Positions 26,686 through 35,231 of a DNA stretch of 64,000 nucleotides are shown one piece after another. The position numbers and the translations under genes are program-made. Position 1 is the first letter of the stretch. Every line of letters starts with the position of its first letter. Source of the DNA: a virus; the IMG/VR virus record IMGVR_UViG_3300018080_000098, positions 285,794-349,793 of that record, one strand, 5' to 3'. The notes under the pieces were generated by a model. That model was not told the DNA's origin. It did no database searches and was given only the letters and a program-made list of their open reading frames with translations.

Positions 26686-27234
26686 TTATGACTCCATGAC
26701 TACCACGAAGGGTAGGTGCTCGAGAAAATCGAAGTTGTTGAACATCTCCTGCTCCACGGGACCACATCCGGAACCGTAGCCCAGCAGGTAGACTTCTTTC
26801 GTGTCGTGGGGAGGGAAGCAGCGCATCGAGGCACCGTAGCTTCTAGCTTTCTCTACCATTAATTCGATGACCGCTTTGCCAAACGCTGCTGGATCCTGCT
26901 CCTCCAGATCGAACAGCTTCTCCTGTTCTTCCTTGGGAACGTTCATGGTTTGGAGTGCGTCCTCCACATCGCGGATATAGTACCGCTCTCGGCACATAAA
27001 CACAAGCCTACTAATAACGTCATCAATCTGACGCTGCTCCTGAATATCCTTCCATAGCTGCTCCGCTAACATGCGTGCAGTGATGGTGTCCTCTTCATCA
27101 TCCCAAGCTCGGGACTCGTAGCCTTCTGGGAAAAAGATTTCCTCCACATCCTCTACCGACTCCGGGCGCGATGGAAGAATGACCACGAAGCTCGAGGAAC
27201 TCGAATTGCTAACGAAACCGGTGCGGATTTTCAT
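26686..27234 (-). CDS. SNSSSSSF-leader protein 3 (182 aa)
   Basis: Starts MKIRTGFVSNSSSSSFVVIL. The body contains VSRLVFMCRERYYIRDVEDA and an acidic C-terminus. The start overlaps the preceding gene's stop. Confidence 0.82.
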   Translation of the reverse strand: MKIRTGFVSNSSSSSFVVILPSRPESVEDVEEIFFPEGYESRAWDDEEDTITARMLAEQLWKDIQEQRQIDDVISRLVFMCRERYYIRDVEDALQTMNVPKEEQEKLFDLEEQDPAAFGKAVIELMVEKARSYGASMRCFPPHDTKEVYLLGYGSGCGPVEQEMFNNFDFLEHLPFVVVMES

Positions 27235-27551
27235 AGCTCACCCCACTCGTGCCAGGTGGCGTAGTTGTCGTCGACTTCCACGTGGTCCAGCGATACGCCG
27301 ATCGCTTCCAGGAAAGCTTCCATGTCGATGTTGTCCATGATGGTGCTACCCTCGACTGTAGTGTCCGTTTCGTGGATCGCCCACTCATCACTGTCCCGAG
27401 GTTTGTAGCGCTGCCCGTATTTCGCGGGGTCTTTTTTGATTTTGTGCAGGTGGCTCTTGATGAGCTTGATTTGGGCAGGGCTTATCCACTCCTTCTGAAT
27501 TACGAAGGATGAGCTCGAGCTATTGCTCACGAAGCCTACTCGGACTTTCAT
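27231..27551 (-). CDS. SNSSSSSF-leader protein 4 (106 aa)
   Basis: Starts MKVRVGFVSNSSSSSFVIQK. Short acidic body (MDNIDMEAFLEAIGVSLDHV). Nine bases from the gene before it. Confidence 0.82.
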   Translation of the reverse strand: MKVRVGFVSNSSSSSFVIQKEWISPAQIKLIKSHLHKIKKDPAKYGQRYKPRDSDEWAIHETDTTVEGSTIMDNIDMEAFLEAIGVSLDHVEVDDNYATWHEWGEL

Positions 27552-27560
27552 CGTCTGCTC

Positions 27561-27914
27561 CTACCAATACATCTGTAACCCTGCCGCCTCGTCACCAGCG
27601 GCCAGTATTTTCTTTTTGACTTCTTCCCAAGCGTCGTAAATTTTGTCGTGCAAGTCGTCGTCGAATGCGCACTCGTCGGGGAAGTCTGCATGATCCATCG
27701 CCATCTCTACCCACGACATTCCACCATCACCGTAAGTGGCGAACGCCATGAAAGTACGCCCAAGAAGTTTGATGTTCCCCTGCTCAAAGAAGTCCGCGAT
27801 AGCATCCTCCAACGGAGTTAGCGTCGGCTTTACCTTCTCCCATGTTTCCGTTGTTGCAAGCAACAGGAAGCTTGCAGAGCTCGAGTTGCTAACGAAACCT
27901 GTGCGGATTTTCAT
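27561..27914 (-). CDS. SNSSSSSF-leader protein 5 (117 aa)
   Basis: Starts MKIRTGFVSNSSSASFLLLA at 27914; an upstream ATG at 27935 is rejected by comparison with the family. The body (TTETWEKVKPTLTPLEDAIA) resembles protein 6 (TTAENWEKVKRGLEPFQIAV), so these two are closer relatives. Confidence 0.82.
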   Translation of the reverse strand: MKIRTGFVSNSSSASFLLLATTETWEKVKPTLTPLEDAIADFFEQGNIKLLGRTFMAFATYGDGGMSWVEMAMDHADFPDECAFDDDLHDKIYDAWEEVKKKILAAGDEAAGLQMYW

Positions 27915-27928
27915 GCCCGTCTCCTTTA

Positions 27929-28279
27929 CTACCAATCGTCTCCGTTGGTAGTCACCAGGTCTGGATTCTCCATCAGCTTATGCGCCGTGTCCGACCACGC
28001 TCTGTGGACGTCCGTACCGAAACGTTCAGAAGGAGGGCCATCGTAGTTATGCGTATCCTCTTCCTCCATCCACGTGGACCAACTCGTAGAGTGGCTACTC
28101 CACGTAGAGAAGGACACGATGTCGATACCGCAGAAGTTGTCCTTTTGCATGATGGCTTCCGCTACCGCGATTTGAAAAGGTTCGAGCCCTCTTTTCACCT
28201 TCTCCCAGTTCTCCGCTGTCGTCGTGAGAACGAAAGAGGAAGAGCTCGAGTTGCTAACGAAACCAGTGCGAATTTTCAT
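27929..28279 (-). CDS. SNSSSSSF-leader protein 6 (116 aa)
   Basis: Starts MKIRTGFVSNSSSSSFVLTT, then a body similar to protein 5, including xxENWEKVKxxLxPF. First of the cluster in reading order. GGAGGAAAG precedes the ATG. Confidence 0.82.
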   Translation of the reverse strand: MKIRTGFVSNSSSSSFVLTTTAENWEKVKRGLEPFQIAVAEAIMQKDNFCGIDIVSFSTWSSHSTSWSTWMEEEDTHNYDGPPSERFGTDVHRAWSDTAHKLMENPDLVTTNGDDW

Positions 28280-28357
28280 AATACTTTCCTCCTACGTCCA
28301 TTCCCGGTGGGTGAGCACCGAACCATTCAGATACGTGAGCGATTGGTGTACGTTCTC

Positions 28358-29152
28358 CTAAAACTCAAAGGTGGCCCCTTTCCCTACGAAGCCCCAAAAG
28401 CCTGCTTCTACAGCTTTTTCTTGCCACTCTTCCCATTCTTTAATGATGTTGTCATGATAATGAACGAGCCTCATTTTTCCCTTCGTATCCGAATTGAGCT
28501 CACAGAGCTCCTCAAAGTGGGCGTGTACCCCCGATTTAAAGGGAAGTGTTTCTACATCATGAAAAATGATTGCTGCTTCGTTGTAGAAGTCGCGGATCTG
28601 GTTGGGCGCATGCTGGGTATCTGTCGTCAGAAAAACTTTTTCATCTGTGGAAGCTCTGAACATGAGTCCGAAAGATGGCTCAAATGTGAACGCATTCACA
28701 AAATGGATCATTTGTATGAGGCGGAAGTTTGGGCAGCTGGCTTCGGAGGGGATCACGAAAGATTGGTTGCGCTCGATAACATGGACATCGAAGTACGTAT
28801 CGAGCGTGGCGCGTTTCACTTGGAGGGAAGCGAGTCCAGCACTCAGACCGCGTTCCCATAGGGCGTCCACCATGAACTCAGAGATGAACATGTCGGGACG
28901 CCCTTTGTACCGGGGGTCGAAGTAGGAGGAAAACGCCAAGTATTCCAGGCCACCGATGTGGTCCGCATGCAGATGCGAAATGTACACTCCGTTGATGTCT
29001 AGGTAACTAAGTCCTTGAGCTGCGAGGGAGAAACGTATGTCACCACCGCAGTCGATGAGGAGCTTGTAGCCACGGTCGAATTCGATGAGTGCGTTCGTCT
29101 GGAAGTTTTCCAGAGTAAAAGCGTTGCCGGTTCCGAGCCAGGTAATTTTCAT
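28358..29152 (-). CDS. metallo-beta-lactamase-fold hydrolase (RNase Z-like)
   Basis: 264 residues beginning MKITWLGTGNAFTLENFQTN. YISHLHADHIGGLEYL gives the HxHxDH metal site, and LIDCGGD is the expected preceding strand. Later His/Asp residues (LTTDTQHAP, IIFHDVETL, LVHYHDN) suit the rest of a two-zinc site. Closest in layout to RNase Z/phosphodiesterase members. GGAG 7 bases before ATG 29152 decides the start. Confidence 0.85.
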   Translation of the reverse strand: MKITWLGTGNAFTLENFQTNALIEFDRGYKLLIDCGGDIRFSLAAQGLSYLDINGVYISHLHADHIGGLEYLAFSSYFDPRYKGRPDMFISEFMVDALWERGLSAGLASLQVKRATLDTYFDVHVIERNQSFVIPSEASCPNFRLIQMIHFVNAFTFEPSFGLMFRASTDEKVFLTTDTQHAPNQIRDFYNEAAIIFHDVETLPFKSGVHAHFEELCELNSDTKGKMRLVHYHDNIIKEWEEWQEKAVEAGFWGFVGKGATFEF

Positions 29153-29472
29153 GGTACACTCCATGTTCTTTTGGGTTCGTCTGTAGGAACCTCGAACGGT
29201 GAAAAACCGTACTCTTCTTCAAACACGTACCATACCATCCCGAAGGTCCAGGTACGAAAAATGCTGTCCCGCATACGCTTGCAAGACATACACGTCTTCG
29301 CTTCAAACCACGACCCATCGCAGCAACCCTTTACGTGCTCGTAGTGCTCACCGGGACAAATGAGCTCCCAACACTCTCCGCAGCGGTGCTTTTTGCGCGC
29401 CTTGCGGATGGTGATTGTACACGGGTCGACAGGTTCCGCGTCGTAACCACCGTCTATGCAGCTCTCGTACAC
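29149..29472 (-). CDS. 107-aa zinc-binding protein
   Basis: GTG start. Cys pairs CGEC, CPG, CC and CMSC (residues 33-64) form one or two zinc sites within ARKKHRCGECWELICPGEHY, a style common in small phage proteins. Overlaps the hydrolase start by 4 bases. Confidence 0.75.
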   Translation of the reverse strand: MYESCIDGGYDAEPVDPCTITIRKARKKHRCGECWELICPGEHYEHVKGCCDGSWFEAKTCMSCKRMRDSIFRTWTFGMVWYVFEEEYGFSPFEVPTDEPKRTWSVP

Positions 29473-29484
29473 AGGAAGAATTCC

Positions 29485-30894
29485 TCAGAACTTGATTTGG
29501 ATAGTCCCAAATGGGTCCGTGTCGCTACCGAAGATGGTGCTAGTACCATCTCGGAAGAAGTCTTTCCTATGAAGGTAAGCGTACCCTCCGCTAACCCTCT
29601 CGATTTTCACCCATTTGCTGTTTGCAAACTCCAGTTTCAGCTTCGTTTTTCCATCGGGCGCGAGTACCCAGTAGCTCCCCTCACTCACCCGAGAGATGTC
29701 GAGGACGGTGATAAACATTTCGTGGTCGGTCGCGTGGGTGTAAAAACGGAACCGGTCCAGCGGACCGTTCACGAACCCCTTTCCGATGAACAATTGCAGC
29801 CTCTCTTTCAGAGTGTCTACAAAAGTGGTCAGCTCCTTCAAGGAGCCGTCGGGGTTAGGCTGCAAATGGTGCCACATCCATTCACGGAGCTGGGTACGCA
29901 CTTCATCGTCCCATTCCATTTTGGAAAGAGAGTGTGGGCTGGAGGTGATGTGACGCTGAGCGATACGTTTGATGCTACCAGGAACTGTTACTTCTTCCTC
30001 TTCCTTTTCAGAGTAGACTTCGTCCCACGTTTTTTGAAGGGTAGTGGGGAAGTCCGCCTTGGTTGGCGCCACGTTAGCAGGAGGGGATGCTGTGTCAAAT
30101 CCAGCTTCCTTTCTTCTTGAATATGGCCAGAGATGCTCCGGGATCCCGAAAGCTGTCAATTTCGCTTGTGTAAGCTCACCGTATTCATCTGCGTAGCTCC
30201 AAATCTTTGTTGGGGGCCCCGAAGTTGTTGTAGGTGTCCACAAGTGCCCACACGATGCGTTCTCAGCGTCGCAGATGGCACACGTACCCTTCTCCACAAG
30301 AGCTCCCATCGAGTGGCCTTTGCTGGGCGTTTTTTCTGGCTCCTGTCGCTCGTAGAAGAAACCTTGGTACTTCAGTGACTTCGGCGGCTTGAGCTCCTTG
30401 GGCTCGTTGGTACCCCTGATTGCCACCCTTTCCATCATGTGGGCGTGATCTTGTTCACCCGCTGCGATAAAGGTATTCTTGATCGTCTCCCACTTCATCT
30501 CCACAGGCTCGTCGAAAATAAACTTTATCTTCGGTCGCTCCAGCAAATCCACCACGAGCTGCGCGGGCAGCCGCATTTTCTCGAAGCCCTCTTCTTGACA
30601 AAGAGCAAACTCGCGCTGTACCTGCAAGAGGTCCCATGCTTTTTTGTTCCACCATCTCCCGCGCCTCAACACCTCCTCAACCAAGGATAAGGGAAGCACT
30701 ATACTTCCGTCTTTCGTAGTCCGGTCGTGACGGTACTTTTTCTGAACGTGCGTATGCCAAGTTACTACCTGCTTAGCCCGAACCAGTAGGTCCTGAAGCT
30801 CCTCCGTCAACTTTCCGGGCCAGACGGACTTGTCTCGCGCTTTGATGGAAAACTTGAAGCTGGGAAATTCGTCGTTGTTTTTGTTCGCTGGCAT
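29485..30894 (-). CDS. 469-aa protein with one internal tag
   Basis: Largely unrecognised. At about residue 175 lies LKYQGFFYERQ, a copy of the tag seen in the plus-strand genes at 1-8.7 kb, followed by a Cys patch (CAICDAENASCGHLW). The C-terminal domain is beta-rich with FITVLDISRVSEGSYWVLAP. Finding the tag in another operon suggests the tagged set is scattered in the genome. Confidence 0.78.
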   Translation of the reverse strand: MPANKNNDEFPSFKFSIKARDKSVWPGKLTEELQDLLVRAKQVVTWHTHVQKKYRHDRTTKDGSIVLPLSLVEEVLRRGRWWNKKAWDLLQVQREFALCQEEGFEKMRLPAQLVVDLLERPKIKFIFDEPVEMKWETIKNTFIAAGEQDHAHMMERVAIRGTNEPKELKPPKSLKYQGFFYERQEPEKTPSKGHSMGALVEKGTCAICDAENASCGHLWTPTTTSGPPTKIWSYADEYGELTQAKLTAFGIPEHLWPYSRRKEAGFDTASPPANVAPTKADFPTTLQKTWDEVYSEKEEEEVTVPGSIKRIAQRHITSSPHSLSKMEWDDEVRTQLREWMWHHLQPNPDGSLKELTTFVDTLKERLQLFIGKGFVNGPLDRFRFYTHATDHEMFITVLDISRVSEGSYWVLAPDGKTKLKLEFANSKWVKIERVSGGYAYLHRKDFFRDGTSTIFGSDTDPFGTIQIKF

Positions 30895-30904
30895 TAGCTT
30901 CTCC

Positions 30905-32026
30905 TCAATAAATGTCGAACTCCGGACACTGCCGACAACCCGACACCAAACACTTCTTACCCTTCGCCGTTGCCAGGAGCTCCTCGCGCCACTTCACCGT
31001 CCGCGGATGATACCACACGTCCCGCAGAAAGTCCTCTGCCTCGATCACGTCGATACCCTCGAAGCCGCTTTCTTCGAGGAAAGAACAGGGAAACATACGA
31101 CCTCTTACATCCACGTAAACCGAGAACAGCGTGGACTCGCAGGGCTCTGCCAACATCTCGTACTGTTCGTAGTTTTCCGAATCCTCCACCGACTTGAGAA
31201 ATAGGGGTGCGGAGCAGCTGTCGAAGCCGATGCCAACACCCTTGTCCATGGCTGTCTGCACGAGCTTCTGGTACTTAGCAGCGCTTCGGAGTGGTGTAAA
31301 GGACTTACCACGCCCAGCGGGTTTGAGGGCGAGGAAGACGATGGCCCTGAGCCCCTTCAGACGCGGGTCGTTCTTGGCGTCCTCGAGGAGCTCGAAGCAA
31401 GAGTCGTACGTTTCCTCGCAGAGCAGCTGGTGAATGTTGACCTGCTCGAGACCAGCTTTCGACAGTTGCTCTACGGCGTCGTAGCACACGTCCTTCGGGT
31501 CGTACCGGGACACCGCGACCGCGCCACACAGGTTCGCCAGCGCAGCGTACTTGTCGTCGTCCATCCGCGCGCCGTTGATGGTCACGTTTGGGATGACGCC
31601 GTTTTCTCGGCAGTGGCTGAAGATGGCCCACAGGTCGGGGTTGGCGTCGATGGAGCCGATGCCAAAGGCGATCTGAGTTAGTGGTTTTGGGAGTTTCTCG
31701 AAGACCTTTTTGAAGGTTTCGAGGGACATGTTTTCCCCAGTTGGGCGGTTGGACTTGTAGCAGAATTTGCACGGGGTCCCAGTGATGCCGTCACAGACAG
31801 TGGACAGCTCGATATCTGCGAGCTCGGGGCCCCAGGGTGCCATTTCCGGGTCATCCTTTTTGGTGGCCCCCCACCGAGCGAAGAAACCATCGTCCTTCCG
31901 AAAAATGTAGTTGTAGTTTTCGGACGCGAGGGCTTTCAGGTGTGAAGACTCTTGGATTCTACAAGTGGGAATGCTTTCTAGGAAGGCCAAGCGGTTTTCA
32001 AACGTGGGGTCTGATTTTGTGGTCAT
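30905..32026 (-). CDS. radical SAM/SPASM-like enzyme
   Basis: LSTVCDGITGTPCKFCYKS (near residue 65) gives C-x7-C-x2-C, a variant of the CxxxCxxC motif that holds the [4Fe-4S] cluster and S-adenosylmethionine. A repeating beta/alpha pattern follows. The C-terminus has further Cys (GRMFPCSF, CLVSGCRQC) like a SPASM auxiliary-cluster region, typical of enzymes that modify ribosomal peptides. Neighbours include the six SNSSSSSF proteins, possible substrates (inference). The N-terminus shares NRLAFL with the protein at 14507. Confidence 0.82.
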   Translation of the reverse strand: MTTKSDPTFENRLAFLESIPTCRIQESSHLKALASENYNYIFRKDDGFFARWGATKKDDPEMAPWGPELADIELSTVCDGITGTPCKFCYKSNRPTGENMSLETFKKVFEKLPKPLTQIAFGIGSIDANPDLWAIFSHCRENGVIPNVTINGARMDDDKYAALANLCGAVAVSRYDPKDVCYDAVEQLSKAGLEQVNIHQLLCEETYDSCFELLEDAKNDPRLKGLRAIVFLALKPAGRGKSFTPLRSAAKYQKLVQTAMDKGVGIGFDSCSAPLFLKSVEDSENYEQYEMLAEPCESTLFSVYVDVRGRMFPCSFLEESGFEGIDVIEAEDFLRDVWYHPRTVKWREELLATAKGKKCLVSGCRQCPEFDIY

Positions 32027-32122
32027 AGTAATGTTGCTCCTCGTAATAATTGCCTTGCATTACCAAACAGTGCCTAGCCCAACTCGACGTGAGCACGCCG
32101 TACTGAGCGCGGCAGAGTATTT

Positions 32123-32151
32123 AAGCTACCAGCTCTATTTTACTGCGTCAA
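32123..32151 (-). promoter_or_regulatory. promoter for the radical SAM gene
   Basis: -35 TTGACG, 17-bp spacer, -10 TAGCTT, followed by the GGTAATGCAAGG leader near 32052-32064. Confidence 0.55.
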
Positions 32152-32159
32152 GAAAATAA

Positions 32160-32783
32160 TCAGCCATCCAGCTGCGGAATCAGGAAGCTCACGAAGCACA
32201 CGCCGACGAGAACAGTACCGAATTTGTCGTCCACGACGAGGTCTTTGATGTGGTACTGCTGGTTGGCCATGAAATAGTGCTTGTTGCCTACGATGTGGCT
32301 AGACTGACTAGCCGGTCCGTAGCGACGCTCGAACAGACCGTTCATCGACTGGGTGAGCATCTTCCGAGCCTTCTCCGTAGAGCCACACCCTTCGTACTCA
32401 CAGGCGAAGCCGCCCACAAGTTCGTCAGAACGCTCTTCAGCAGGAAATGTCTTGTACACATCAAACGTGGCCACCCCCGCACAGAGGTGCTGCCCTTCTT
32501 CGCCGTTCATCTGGGCCATAATGCACTCGAGCACCATCCCGTGGTGCATGAGGCCCTGCTCCTGTGCGTCCTGGAGGGTGATCTGCTCCGCTTCCTTCGG
32601 AATCACACTCGTGTATTTTACGATGTTGCAGTTCTCGATGCCACCCTCGAGCAACGCGATGTCGTAGTCGGTCGTCTCCCACGGATCCGACCCGGGGCCG
32701 AAGTTGCTCTGCCCGGCGCCCGCGACGACGATGTATTTCTCGGGAATGCAGCTGGCTGTTCGGATCAGCTTGTGCTCACTCAT
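32160..32783 (-). CDS. pdaD: pyruvoyl-dependent arginine decarboxylase
   Basis: 207 residues aligning with archaeal PdaD: VVAGAGQSN, YDIALLEGGIENCNIVKYTS, VIPKEAEQI and GGFACEYEGCGSTEKARKML. The serine in YTS|VIP sits where these enzymes self-cleave to form the pyruvoyl cofactor (known for the family). It converts arginine to agmatine, the first step of one polyamine route. In a phage this may supply polyamines for DNA condensation (inference). No agmatinase is visible here. Confidence 0.85.
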   Translation of the reverse strand: MSEHKLIRTASCIPEKYIVVAGAGQSNFGPGSDPWETTDYDIALLEGGIENCNIVKYTSVIPKEAEQITLQDAQEQGLMHHGMVLECIMAQMNGEEGQHLCAGVATFDVYKTFPAEERSDELVGGFACEYEGCGSTEKARKMLTQSMNGLFERRYGPASQSSHIVGNKHYFMANQQYHIKDLVVDDKFGTVLVGVCFVSFLIPQLDG

Positions 32784-33366
32784 TCTCGTCTCCTATAATT
32801 CTCGGATTCCCGACAGCGTAGCCATGCTTGTCGTACTCCGTGGGCCAACGTTGCAGCGCGAGTATCTGAACTCGCTTCTCATTGGTAATTTTGAGAGCGT
32901 GCTGCTCATCTCTGGCTAGCACACCATTCAATACCATGAACTCTGTGCTGTTTAAGCGCTCCTCTACTTCCTTGCTTTCACCGTTGGCCCAAAAGCGTTT
33001 GTGCGAGGACTTCCAACCTTTGGAGTCGGGGACGGGCGGACCGTAAAAGGAAACTTTATTTCTGGCTTTGAGAGCGTCTGCGAGTGATTTGCGACGGACC
33101 GCGGAAGTCTCACCATCCTTCGACATAAAGACATAGAAGCCGTACTTATCTTTTGGCACCTCCGGGAAGGCTGCGTCAACTTCCCAAGTTTCGACACGGT
33201 AATCCGGAGTGTACCGGTAGCTACCATCCTCGTTACAAACGTTTTCACCGTCTTCCTTTTCGGTGTTGTGGAGTTTGCAGAACTCGTGTGCTTTTTCTTT
33301 GGTGGAGAACATGGCGGCGATTCCGTAGTCAGAATACTCACCACATGTTACTACATATACTTCCAT
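32776..33366 (-). CDS. YVVTCGEYSDYG-type phage protein
   Basis: N-terminus MEVYVVTCGEYSDYGIAAMF with FSTKEKAHEF is a small domain I know from many phage proteins of unknown function. After it come a charged region and SAVRRKSLADALKARNKVSF. It overlaps the arginine decarboxylase start by 8 bases. Confidence 0.78.
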   Translation of the reverse strand: MEVYVVTCGEYSDYGIAAMFSTKEKAHEFCKLHNTEKEDGENVCNEDGSYRYTPDYRVETWEVDAAFPEVPKDKYGFYVFMSKDGETSAVRRKSLADALKARNKVSFYGPPVPDSKGWKSSHKRFWANGESKEVEERLNSTEFMVLNGVLARDEQHALKITNEKRVQILALQRWPTEYDKHGYAVGNPRIIGDENE

Positions 33367-33448
33367 GGGTTACCTAACCTTGCATCACGTGGGCGTGCTG
33401 TGCGCAACCGCGCATGAGCTTGCAGCACTCGGCCGCTCCTCGAGACGT

Positions 33449-33726
33449 TTATGGGCGTTTGTTGATTTTACGTACTTCGTCGATCGCTTCCAGCACAAAC
33501 TGCAAGCGCTTCTCGTCTTTAGCTACCAAGCGATTGCGCTCAGCAATCGCTACTTGACGATCACACACGGAGTTTGGGTAGTGCTTGATCCACCCTTCGT
33601 GTGTAGTCAGACGTCGAAGTGTGTTCTTGTTGTCACATTTGTACACTCGGTACTCTGTGACAAAAACACCAGCGTCTACTCCCTCAAAACTAAGATGCGC
33701 CCTGTATTTGAAAAAATGTTGTACAT
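33449..33726 (-). pseudogene. small gene needing a one-base shift at a T-run
   Basis: A strong leader/RBS (GCAACGCAAGGAG) precedes ATG 33726, but that frame stops after 16 codons. Adding one T to the six-T run (33711-33716) joins MYNIF to FKYRAHLSFEGVDAGVFVTE and on to VYKCDNKNTLRRLTTHEGWI, an open frame to 33449 of about 93 residues. Explanations: homopolymer sequencing error, a real mutation, or frameshifting. The C-terminal part alone is open from 33646. Confidence 0.6.
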
Positions 33727-33809
33727 CGTAATCTCCTTGCGTTGCCTTACTGCACAGCTCCCTACCTTTCCAGACCAGGCGTTGCTCCGCTCTGCAGTAG
33801 AATACCTCG

Positions 33810-34001
33810 TTAAAGCTCGTCGGCTCTCATGCTCTTCTTCCAAACGACCGCTCCGTTCTCGTCGAGAATGCGGAGCTCCGCTTGGACAGCTTTGTCAACT
33901 CGAGGAATTTCGTCGTCGCTGGAAGCCCACGAAAAATGGGATGCCAGGGCCTCCGCTACTTGCCGTAGCCTGCTTACCAAGTGCCTACGTTCTTCTGACA
34001 T
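33810..34001 (-). CDS. 63-aa helical protein
   Basis: ATG 34001 after CAAGGAAAGG; a longer frame to 34049 is less likely. Starts MSEERRHLVSRLRQVAEALA, ends with a beta segment ILDENGAVVWKKSM. Unknown. Confidence 0.65.
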   Translation of the reverse strand: MSEERRHLVSRLRQVAEALASHFSWASSDDEIPRVDKAVQAELRILDENGAVVWKKSMRADEL

Positions 34002-34085
34002 CTCGCCTTTCCTTGCACCGCCCGGCCCGACTGTGCTACGCCAAGCCACCTATAGCCTCTATTTTACAATACACCGCGAGTTACT

Positions 34086-34631
34086 TTAATGGGTCTGTGG
34101 TGAAACCCGTTTTGGTACCCACTTTAACTTGGTAGAAGGCACCCTCCAGACAATATCCGCGCGAACACCATCTACCCGGTAGGATAGTCTACCATTGGGA
34201 TCATCGAGTAGATCTTGGACCCGAAGGACGCAGGCGTTCGCTTTCGCGTGCCATAGTTGGCGGTACGCAGGCGCATACTTGCTGATAGGTCTCCCTGTGA
34301 TGTAGGAACAGTTGTACGGAACGACCCCGTCGCCAGGAAAGCCGCCACGTATGGCAACGTTCCAATCGTTGTCTGTTCCCATTGGATGACAGTCGCTCAT
34401 CGCAAGCTCGTACTTCCTGCAGTAACACTTTTCACAAACGTTGTCTTGCTTCTCCTCGAAGTGCTTAACCCTTTCCGAAAGCTTGCGAATCAGCTTGCGC
34501 TGCGTAGCCTTCTGCATCTGCAGACGTGCTACCTGCTGCTTGAGCGCACACGCTTGGCCGCAGGGCTGCATTTCTGTAGCACCGCCAGTGCAGCTACTTA
34601 GCAAAAACAACCATACAATGATGTACCTCAT
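34086..34631 (-). CDS. 181-aa predicted lipoprotein
   Basis: ATG 34631 after CAAGGAG. Signal MRYIIVWLFLLSSC with lipobox LSSC, then a coiled coil (VARLQMQKATQRKLIRKLSE), a Cys cluster (CEKCYC) and a C-terminal domain. The short signal plus coiled coil is reminiscent of spanin-type lipoproteins, but no partner is seen. Confidence 0.72.
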   Translation of the reverse strand: MRYIIVWLFLLSSCTGGATEMQPCGQACALKQQVARLQMQKATQRKLIRKLSERVKHFEEKQDNVCEKCYCRKYELAMSDCHPMGTDNDWNVAIRGGFPGDGVVPYNCSYITGRPISKYAPAYRQLWHAKANACVLRVQDLLDDPNGRLSYRVDGVRADIVWRVPSTKLKWVPKRVSPQTH

Positions 34632-34740
34632 ACTATACGAACTCCTTGCATTGCCGGGCCTTGACATGCCCACGCAAACCCACCCAGTGCTTCTATGGCA
34701 GACCAGTACTCGAGCTCAGTCGTCGGATGTTTTTTCAGCA

Positions 34741-35205
34741 TTAGCGTAATCCCTTCAGTAATGCCTCCACGCGATCGGGGGCTAGTTGCTGCAGCCGTTG
34801 CTCCGCTCGTTCATAAAAAGCGGGCGGACGTCCTGCTGCAGTAATAGTTAGTACCGCAAGTAGAAGGCTGATGGACAGCCGTTCCAGGTCAACGAGACAA
34901 AGAAGCTCATCTACGCACACAAACCTCCCAGCCAACAGCTGATTATCTACCCTGCGGAACAGCATATCGATAGCTGAATCGGTTTCCTCTGCACAACGGT
35001 ACCAGTCAAGCAGCCAAAGACTGTTCGTGAACTCTCCGTGCTCCACCCAGTAGGCGTACTCTCCCCACGTCATCCCCAGGAAGTCGTGGAGCTCTTTTCC
35101 GGACCCTCCCTTGTGCCACTCGTCGATGTAGGCGTCGATTTCTTCGGCGCGCACGAGCCCCTTCAAATATTTGGCTGTGAAACTCTTTGGAGGTCTTACC
35201 TGCAT
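34741..35205 (-). CDS. 154-aa phage protein
   Basis: ATG 35205 after GGAG. GKELHDFLGMTWGEYAYWVE resembles a short motif common in small phage proteins. The rest is helical (LDWYRCAEETDSAIDMLFRR). Function unknown. Confidence 0.7.
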   Translation of the reverse strand: MQVRPPKSFTAKYLKGLVRAEEIDAYIDEWHKGGSGKELHDFLGMTWGEYAYWVEHGEFTNSLWLLDWYRCAEETDSAIDMLFRRVDNQLLAGRFVCVDELLCLVDLERLSISLLLAVLTITAAGRPPAFYERAEQRLQQLAPDRVEALLKGLR

Positions 35206-35231
35206 TGGCGCTCCACGTAAGACGCTAGGAG

